Below are positions 1-5,298 of a stretch of DNA of 7,643 bases, one piece after another (positions within the stretch are counted from its first letter, which is position 1; every line of letters begins with the position of its first letter). This DNA is from an uncultured Lachnospiraceae bacterium (GTDB lineage Bacteria; Bacillota; Clostridia; Lachnospirales; Lachnospiraceae). Both the position numbers and the translations under genes were made by a program. The notes below the pieces were generated by a model. The model worked only from the letters and a program-made list of their open reading frames with translations. It ran no database searches and was not told the DNA's origin. The DNA is taken from NCBI GenBank assembly GCA_947628025.1, contig CANQYH010000151.1, positions 1-7,643 of the forward strand, given 5' to 3'.

Positions 1-518
1 ATGACATAGTCGGAATCGGAAAGCCACAGGATCGGCTCGCTGATAATTCCGAGGTTCTGCAAAAACGCGTTCAGATAACCGTTGCTGTCGTTGGAGAAGA
101 TCTGCTGGAACACGGACAGCACCGCGCTGCCTGCCATACTCGGCGCGTAGAAGATCACGGTCAGGACTACGCCCAGCTTGTGGGGAAGCTCGTTGATCAT
201 CCAGGCCAGCAAAAACGACATGATATAGCCGCCGGGCCCTACGATGACTGCGATGATCAGCGTGTTCTTGATCGCGGTAATAAAGATACTGTCGTCCAAA
301 AACAGCTTCTTATAGTTCGTCAGTCCCACGAAGTTCGCTTTCTCCAATACGTTGAAATCCGTGAAGCTGTACCAGATCGCCGTCAGGACCGGGTACACCA
401 CGAACACAAAAAACAAGATCATAAAGGGAGCGATCATGAGGTACAGGGGAATGCTGCGCTTCATATCCCTGAGGGTCAAATGCACCCTTCGATTCAAAGA
501 CATTTTATTAGCTGCCAT
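1..518 (-). CDS. Sugar ABC transporter permease, MalF/UgpA type (partial, N-terminal 172 residues)
   Basis: This is the inner-membrane channel subunit of a carbohydrate ABC importer. Only the first 172 residues are present and the gene runs off the left edge. I translated it from the ATG at 518-516 because an AGGAGG at 530-525 sits six bases upstream. The cytoplasmic N-terminus is basic. A first membrane segment spans about residues 23-49 and includes the IAPFMILFFVFVVYPVL stretch typical of the family. It is followed by the external loop NFVGLTNYKKLF at about 62-73, which is characteristic of MalF/UgpA-like permeases. Further hydrophobic segments lie at about 78-107 and 115-141. The cytoplasmic EAA loop that contacts the ATPase would lie beyond the window. 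The start is only 10 bases after the stop of the large binding-protein gene, so the two are probably translated in sequence from one message. The permease class is secure; the transported sugar cannot be read from this part. Confidence 0.93.
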   Translation of the reverse strand, partial: MAANKMSLNRRVHLTLRDMKRSIPLYLMIAPFMILFFVFVVYPVLTAIWYSFTDFNVLEKANFVGLTNYKKLFLDDSIFITAIKNTLIIAVIVGPGGYIMSFLLAWMINELPHKLGVVLTVIFYAPSMAGSAVLSVFQQIFSNDSNGYLNAFLQNLGIISEPILWLSDSDYV

Positions 519-531
519 GGGATCCCTCCTA
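516..531 (-). promoter_or_regulatory. Ribosome binding site overlapping the upstream stop codon
   Basis: Read on the minus strand, the TAG stop of the large binding-protein gene (531-529) supplies the first two bases of AGGAGG (530-525). The ATG of the permease follows six bases later, at 518. Ribosomes finishing the upstream gene therefore end on the next gene's binding site. This arrangement favours translational coupling and a fixed ratio between the two transporter parts. The overlap is seen directly; the coupling is inferred. Confidence 0.85.
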
Positions 532-3474
532 CTCTGTCGTGTTCAGACCGAACTCGGTGCGCTTGCTGGTGATCTCCGCATTGATCTCATCCAGCTGAAT
601 GTACAGCGTATCCACCGGATCCACGTTATCAGTTACTACTGTCGTGAACGCGTTGCGCAGCACACGGCCGGTGATGTAACCGCCGGGAATCTGCGGCTCT
701 GCGCGAAGGTCGCCGAGCAGCGAAAGCACTACTTCCTTAAACTCCTGGTTCAGACCGCCGTTGGCAATGGCGTCCATATTCGCCACCGGGAACTCGGAAG
801 CCTCGCCATTCTCTGCTTTCAGCTCCGTAGCGTAATTCGCCTGGGTCTCTGCGCTCGTCCACCATTTCAGGAAATCCCACGCCTCGTTGGTCATACCGTC
901 TTTCGCAACCGTCGTGGAAACGATAAAGCTGGTGCTGATCATGCAGGCCGCCGTATGATCCACGGTGCCGTCCGCTTTCAGGGTGCCGGGCATCCTGGCG
1001 ATGGACCACTTGCCGGAGATCTCCGGAGCGGATACGTTCAGCTGGTTGACATAGGAGTTGTAATCCACGACCGCCAGCGGGATCTCGCCGGTACGGAAAC
1101 GGGTCACGAAGTTGACCGAGTAATTCAAGCCCTGCTTCGTATAATATTCCGTCCAGTACTTGAAGACTTCCATCAGATCGACCTGATCCATGTTCGTAGC
1201 GGTAAAGCTGTCGTTGTAGAGCTCATAGCCGTTCTGGTACAGCATGGAAAGGAAGATGCTGTTCACAGGCACCGTCGTGGAACTGGTGCCGCCGCCCAGC
1301 GTCGTGTACTCGTTGCTGCCCAGGTACACGGTCATATTGTCGGCCTCCAGATACGGGATGATCGAGATCAGATCCTCCCAGGTCTCCGGTACTTCCAGAC
1401 CCTTGGCATCCAGGATGTCCTTGCGGTAGATCGTCACCGGGAACGTGAGCTGATCCGGCAGTCCGTATACGCCGCCCTCATACTGCAAAAACGCTCTGGT
1501 ATCGGCCGGGAACCGTTTGAAAACTTCTTCGAAATCAGCAAACTGCGTCAGATCCAGAGCCGCATTGCGGTACGCAAAGTTGACCGGCGTGCTGTAACTG
1601 GACTGGAGCACTACGTCGGGGCCGGAACCTGCTACCGTAGCGGGCAGAACCGTGTCGCCGCCGACCATGCTGATATTCACATTGTAAGGAGAATTGGCAA
1701 AGCTGGCGTTGACCATCTTCTGGATGATATCGTACTGCGCTCTCGCGTCTACGGCCACCCATACGGTCAATGTCTTCTTGTCTTTCGACTCGCCCTCGGA
1801 GTGTACCTGGAAATCGTTGGTGAACGAACCGATAAACGCGTTCCAGTTATGAGCGATCCCCGCGAAGAAACCGCCCTCCGCTTTCGGCAGCTTGTAGCCG
1901 TCGCCGGTCACCAGCAGGTAATCCAGTTCCAGCGGGACGTTGTTGATGCTGGTCAGCCACTCGGCCAATGCGGAAAGAGCGTCGTTAAAGTCGCCCAGAT
2001 ACTTGGCCACATCGTCGGGCTTCTTGATCAGCTTGACCATCGCGTTCATCATATCCACGACGGGAGAGGTCTTGTTGGCGGAATCCATGGTCTCGCCGAA
2101 CGCCTCTACGACCGCGTTCAGCCTGGTGTACTCTTTCTCCAGGACTTCTGTGATATTGGGAACGTAGGTCAGGATCTGGTAATCACGGTACTCGTCCGGA
2201 TCCGTGCCGGTCACCGCGGTCAGTTCACGGTAAAGCACGTTCAGGTTATCCACGCTCGTGCTCGCCAGATCCACCGCGTCCGCCAGATCGCCCAGTGTCG
2301 CCGTCAGGGAGATGGTGTTGTCGCCCTGATCCAGGTAGAAATAGTAATCGCCGTCGTCCCCGCCCAGATAAGCGATCTGCCAGTCGGGTCCATAGTAGAA
2401 GTCGATCTGCGCGGCCTCTTTAAACGGAAGCTGGCCGTTGATGGTCAGATATCTCGCGGAATAGAAGCCACGGTTCAGATACTGTTTGAAACGCACGCCG
2501 ATCTTGTAAAGTCCGGCTTTCGGTGCGTTTACCGTCCAGGTGATCCTCTGTCCGGCCGTAGCCCAGCTGTCGCCGCCGATCGTATTGTAAACGATATAAG
2601 AAGGATGATAAGGCTGAGTTGCAACGGAAGTACGGTCATTGTTTGCAGAGAGAGCGGAGCTGGATTTGAGAGTAGCATCCTCCGCCTGAACGATGATGGC
2701 GCCGTCCGTCAGATCGCCGCTGGCAATCTGCGGTCCTTTTCCCGCAGCGGATGCGTAATACTCGCTGTAGCTCGGATACGCCGCCGCCGGCTCCACATCG
2801 ATCGCGCTGAGTCCCAGAGCCGCCTGCTTGGAGGTAAAGGTCAGAGTATTGCTGCCCTGGTTCAGATAGAACATATAGCTGCCCAGGGTATCGCATTCAT
2901 CCGACTCGATATAGGCTGTGCCCGGTCCTGCGCTCTGCACCTGGGTGGGAGCCGCCTGGTTGCCGGAGGTATTCATCAGCCAGTTTTTATTGTCATCGAC
3001 CCACAGACGGGCGATGATCAGATCTTCACAGTCATCGAATGGTAACTCGCCATTCAGATATACATCTCTCACTATGGTCTGTGTCCCGGAGGTGTCCGGA
3101 TAATAGGTAAGCCGGATATGATAGAATCCGGCCTCCGCCACGTCGAACTTATAAGTAATGGAGCCTTCATCCTGGGTCCATACGATATCTCCGTCCTGCG
3201 TCAGGCCGGCCATATCGGCTTCCGCATAATCGGAGGCTTTCAGAGTGACGGCCCCCGCGGATGCGGACGGATACGCGCCCGGGTGACGGGCAATGTAATC
3301 CTCGTAGGTGACCTCGGATGAATCTTCATAACTCAGGTTCTTTGCCAGCACATCCTCACGGGTCTGTGCGTATTCGTCGCTGGAGGCCAGGTTGAACGCC
3401 ACGACCGCCACGACGATGAGAGCGACCAGAATACAGATGTTTCGAATGCGAGCACGCTGTTTTTTCTTTTTCAC
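529..3474 (-). CDS. Large ABC solute-binding protein with tandem N-terminal carbohydrate-binding-like modules
   Basis: This 981-residue surface protein probably captures a glycan for the adjacent permease. After a lysine/arginine-rich start comes one hydrophobic segment (about residues 12-30). No cysteine follows it, so it is either a membrane anchor or a cleaved signal peptide, not a lipoprotein signal. Two related beta-sandwich-like modules follow, at about 75-228 and 258-402. They share AG-F/L-Y-x-I (115-120, 320-325), NGELPF/NGQLPF (141-146, 346-351) and YMFYLNQGSNTLTFT/YYFYLDQGDNTISLT (200-214, 377-391). The second begins IIVQAEDATL, as CBM6/CBM35-type folds often do. A helical region spans about 437-515. 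A family-1 solute-binding fold begins at KKTLTVWV (about 566) and runs to about 950, with GSGPDVVL, GGVYGLPDQ and VPETWEDL. Typical sugar-binding proteins are roughly 400-550 residues, so the length comes from the added modules. The start is GTG with a weak AAAGGG site. The fold calls for the modules rest on pattern only. Confidence 0.93.
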   Translation of the reverse strand: MKKKKQRARIRNICILVALIVVAVVAFNLASSDEYAQTREDVLAKNLSYEDSSEVTYEDYIARHPGAYPSASAGAVTLKASDYAEADMAGLTQDGDIVWTQDEGSITYKFDVAEAGFYHIRLTYYPDTSGTQTIVRDVYLNGELPFDDCEDLIIARLWVDDNKNWLMNTSGNQAAPTQVQSAGPGTAYIESDECDTLGSYMFYLNQGSNTLTFTSKQAALGLSAIDVEPAAAYPSYSEYYASAAGKGPQIASGDLTDGAIIVQAEDATLKSSSALSANNDRTSVATQPYHPSYIVYNTIGGDSWATAGQRITWTVNAPKAGLYKIGVRFKQYLNRGFYSARYLTINGQLPFKEAAQIDFYYGPDWQIAYLGGDDGDYYFYLDQGDNTISLTATLGDLADAVDLASTSVDNLNVLYRELTAVTGTDPDEYRDYQILTYVPNITEVLEKEYTRLNAVVEAFGETMDSANKTSPVVDMMNAMVKLIKKPDDVAKYLGDFNDALSALAEWLTSINNVPLELDYLLVTGDGYKLPKAEGGFFAGIAHNWNAFIGSFTNDFQVHSEGESKDKKTLTVWVAVDARAQYDIIQKMVNASFANSPYNVNISMVGGDTVLPATVAGSGPDVVLQSSYSTPVNFAYRNAALDLTQFADFEEVFKRFPADTRAFLQYEGGVYGLPDQLTFPVTIYRKDILDAKGLEVPETWEDLISIIPYLEADNMTVYLGSNEYTTLGGGTSSTTVPVNSIFLSMLYQNGYELYNDSFTATNMDQVDLMEVFKYWTEYYTKQGLNYSVNFVTRFRTGEIPLAVVDYNSYVNQLNVSAPEISGKWSIARMPGTLKADGTVDHTAACMISTSFIVSTTVAKDGMTNEAWDFLKWWTSAETQANYATELKAENGEASEFPVANMDAIANGGLNQEFKEVVLSLLGDLRAEPQIPGGYITGRVLRNAFTTVVTDNVDPVDTLYIQLDEINAEITSKRTEFGLNTTE

Positions 3475-3488
3475 GCCATTAACCCTTT
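3471..3488 (-). promoter_or_regulatory. Weak ribosome site and GTG start overlapping an ATG-GCG-TGA mini-frame
   Basis: The large binding-protein frame opens at GTG (3474-3472), eight bases after AAAGGG (3488-3483). No in-frame ATG lies upstream. Five bases before the GTG, out of frame, is an ATG (3479-3477) whose frame is only ATG-GCG-TGA, and its stop overlaps the GTG. The sequence is direct observation. Whether the mini-frame is translated and lowers or couples initiation is unknown; it sits only three bases from the AAAGGG, which is close for efficient use. Confidence 0.55.
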
Positions 3489-3498
3489 CTTTTTAAAT

Positions 3499-3544
3499 AT
3501 ATGTGGCTACGGCCCTACTCGCCGTAGAATCCGTAGCCACATAT
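3499..3544 (-). promoter_or_regulatory. Intercistronic inverted repeat with two alternative stems
   Basis: A perfect 14-bp inverted repeat (arms 3499-3512 and 3531-3544, core GTGGCTACGG) encloses an 18-base loop between the two binding-protein genes. Inside it, CTACGGC at 3507-3513 can pair instead with GCCGTAG at 3521-3527, giving a shorter seven-pair stem. The two stems share the left arm and cannot form together. On the transcribed strand the long stem is followed by ATTTAAAAAG, which is too poor in U to be a convincing intrinsic terminator. It may act as a partial attenuator or as a 3' stabilising structure that keeps the lipoprotein message more abundant than the downstream genes. No promoter is evident in the 115-base gap. 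Confidence 0.6.
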
Positions 3545-3589
3545 TGAGATTAAGATTAAAGATGCAGTATTGCGTGTCACTCTAAGGAT

Positions 3590-5137
3590 TTATTTGAATC
3601 CCTGATCTTTCATGGCCTGGTCGCCGGAAGCGGTGAAGGACTCGCCGCTGGATCTGGAATCGTCGCCGTTCGCGATTACGTACGCGGCGTTCCTGTTAAC
3701 CATAACATAGCTGTTGGAGTTCATGGAGTGGCCCCAGTCGCAGACGACTCTGGAGTGCAGCCAGTCATAGATCTCGATATCCTGCTCGGTGCTGAAAGAG
3801 CCCGGATCGCCCGGCGTGTAGCCCAGGTTCACATAATCTTCGCCCTTGCTCTCAGCTTCCCACATCTTATATCTTCCCTCTGCGCCGGTCGGGCTGCACA
3901 GGTCGACGAAATCTTTCGCAATCAAATGAAGAACGATGTCCGGAATGTTCTTCGCGTCAGCCGCACGGTACTCTGCCTTCGGAACCAGAACGTCGGTCCA
4001 AATAGACTGCGCCGTCTTGTAGCTCTCGCTCAGGGTCGTGTAGTCGCCGCTGCAGGTCACGTACTTGGAATCCCACGGCCACGGAACGACGCCCCACTCG
4101 CCAACTTTGTCATACAGACTTTCCATCTGCCAGGCCTCTGCCATGGTGATCACATGGGTGCCGGGGTTGCCGACCGCGCTCAGAGTATCCAAACCGTATG
4201 TCTGGTTGGTGGCAATGCCGCCGCCCTCTACGATCTCAACATCCGTGATCGGATATGCAAGACCTAACTGAAGCAGCTGTTTGTAGAAGTCCAGAGAGGA
4301 GCAGTACGCCTCGTCAGCCATATGGATGTTGCCGTCGGAATCAACGGAAACCACGCCGTTGGCTGCGGGAGCCATGGATACCCAGTGGTTGGTATGTACG
4401 CCGATCGGATAGGTGCCGTCCGGCAGTTTGCTCTTCAGCTCGGTCAGATACTCGATCGCATCGTCATAGCTCCACTTGCCCTGCTGGAACAGGTCGGACG
4501 GAGTCGTGTCCATACCGATGGACTCGAGGTAAGCGCGGCTGTAAACCATAACGTAAACGCTGCCCATGTTATCATAGGTCCAGCCGTAGGTATGGCCAGC
4601 CCAGGTACCGGCTTCCGTGTAGATGGAACCCATCTGCAGCTGATCTACATCTGCCGTGATGTCGGCAAGATAATCACGCAGGCCAACAACGATATCATCG
4701 CCCTGGCAGAAGATATCGGCATATGCTTCGCCGTTGGTGATGCCGGCCAGGATCGCGTCCATGGTGGTGTAGCCGTCGTCGCCCTCCAGCTTGGTGTACT
4801 GGAATTTAATGTTGTACTTCTCTTCTACCTGATGAGCGACATCCCACTTCGTGGTGTAGTTGGGGTTGTCCTTGTTATCCTCGTTCAGGTCGCCGAAGTA
4901 ACCGCCGCTGATACGTACGGTCGCCCCCCCGAAATCATACTGAGGAGCCGCTTCCGTGGTCTCGGCCGCCGCTGTCGTATCGGCCGCCGCCGTCGTCCCT
5001 GCCGCTGTCGTGCTGGCTGCCGTCGTACCGGCCGCTGCCGTCGTCGTGGTCTCACCGCCGCCGCCGCAGGCCGCCAGGCTGCCTACCATCGCCGCTGCAA
5101 GAGCGATCGAGCCGAGCTGTTTGATTGATTTTTTCAT
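3590..5137 (-). CDS. Extracellular solute-binding lipoprotein of a carbohydrate ABC importer
   Basis: This 515-residue protein is a substrate-binding lipoprotein of a family-1 (sugar) ABC importer, tethered to the outer face of the membrane. The N-terminus MKKSIKQLGS is basic. A hydrophobic stretch follows and ends in the lipobox LAAC, with Cys24 as the lipidation site. A Gly4 run and a low-complexity Thr/Ala linker (about 29-64) then act as a spacer from the membrane. The binding fold begins near YDFGGATVRISGG (67-79). Features typical of the family include EKYNIKFQY (106-114), the GEAYADIF segment (136-143), KWSYDDAIEYL (221-231) and aromatic patches such as WGVVPWPWD (348-356). The ATG at 5137 has AGGAGG at 5150-5145, seven bases upstream. 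It has its own strong promoter and stands between the hydrolase and the larger binding protein. Having two binding proteins in one cluster is unusual. The ligand is not evident from sequence. Confidence 0.94.
   Translation of the reverse strand: MKKSIKQLGSIALAAAMVGSLAACGGGGETTTTAAAGTTAASTTAAGTTAAADTTAAAETTEAAPQYDFGGATVRISGGYFGDLNEDNKDNPNYTTKWDVAHQVEEKYNIKFQYTKLEGDDGYTTMDAILAGITNGEAYADIFCQGDDIVVGLRDYLADITADVDQLQMGSIYTEAGTWAGHTYGWTYDNMGSVYVMVYSRAYLESIGMDTTPSDLFQQGKWSYDDAIEYLTELKSKLPDGTYPIGVHTNHWVSMAPAANGVVSVDSDGNIHMADEAYCSSLDFYKQLLQLGLAYPITDVEIVEGGGIATNQTYGLDTLSAVGNPGTHVITMAEAWQMESLYDKVGEWGVVPWPWDSKYVTCSGDYTTLSESYKTAQSIWTDVLVPKAEYRAADAKNIPDIVLHLIAKDFVDLCSPTGAEGRYKMWEAESKGEDYVNLGYTPGDPGSFSTEQDIEIYDWLHSRVVCDWGHSMNSNSYVMVNRNAAYVIANGDDSRSSGESFTASGDQAMKDQGFK
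4946..5053 (-). repeat. Low-complexity repeat encoding a Thr/Ala linker
   Basis: Degenerate GCC/GTC-rich repeats encode residues 29-64 of the lipoprotein as loose TTAA-x units (for example TTAAASTTAAG-like blocks). Such linkers after a lipidated cysteine are common in Lachnospiraceae binding proteins and are expected to be flexible. Copy number probably varies between strains; that is an inference. Confidence 0.75.
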
Positions 5138-5180
5138 TCTTTGTCCTCCTTTTATACGTTTTCGTACATAATTTATAGCT

Positions 5181-5212
5181 ACAGCCGCGTTCTTGCCGAC
5201 AGGCGCAGCCGT
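5181..5212 (-). promoter_or_regulatory. 5'-leader stem-loop of the lipoprotein message
   Basis: On the transcribed strand, ACGGCTGCG (5212-5204) can pair with CGCGGCTGT (5189-5181) to form nine pairs, including two G-U wobbles, around a 14-base loop. It lies about 30 bases before the AGGAGG and about 25 bases after the predicted transcription start. It could stabilise the leader or influence initiation. No known riboswitch class is recognised. The pairing is visible; a role is speculative. Confidence 0.4.
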
Positions 5213-5245
5213 GACTACCGTTAAAAGCTACAAACCGCTGTTTCT

Positions 5246-5274
5246 ACTATACGCAAAATTGAACAATCTGTCAA
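5246..5274 (-). promoter_or_regulatory. Strong vegetative-type promoter for the lipoprotein gene
   Basis: On the minus strand a consensus -35 TTGACA (5274-5269) is separated by exactly 17 bases from TATAGT (5251-5246), which matches the -10 consensus at five of six positions. Transcription would begin near 5239, giving a leader of about 100 bases before the ATG at 5137. It lies in the 161-base gap after the hydrolase stop. The lipoprotein, large binding protein and permease could therefore be expressed independently of the hydrolase, although no terminator separates them from read-through. Confidence 0.85.
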
Positions 5275-5298
5275 TGTTTTTTTTCGTGAAATTTACGA

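Noticed and set aside
352..3045. An 897-codon open frame on the plus strand opposite the large binding protein
   Set aside because: It is antisense to a gene with clear domains, its translation is rich in Arg, His, Val and Ile with no recognisable motif, and it begins inside the permease gene. Long antisense frames arise from codon bias in GC-rich genes.
5286..5298. Terminator after the hydrolase (near-palindrome CGTGAAATTTACG)
   Set aside because: On the transcribed strand it is followed by a run of A, not U, and the stem is short and imperfect.
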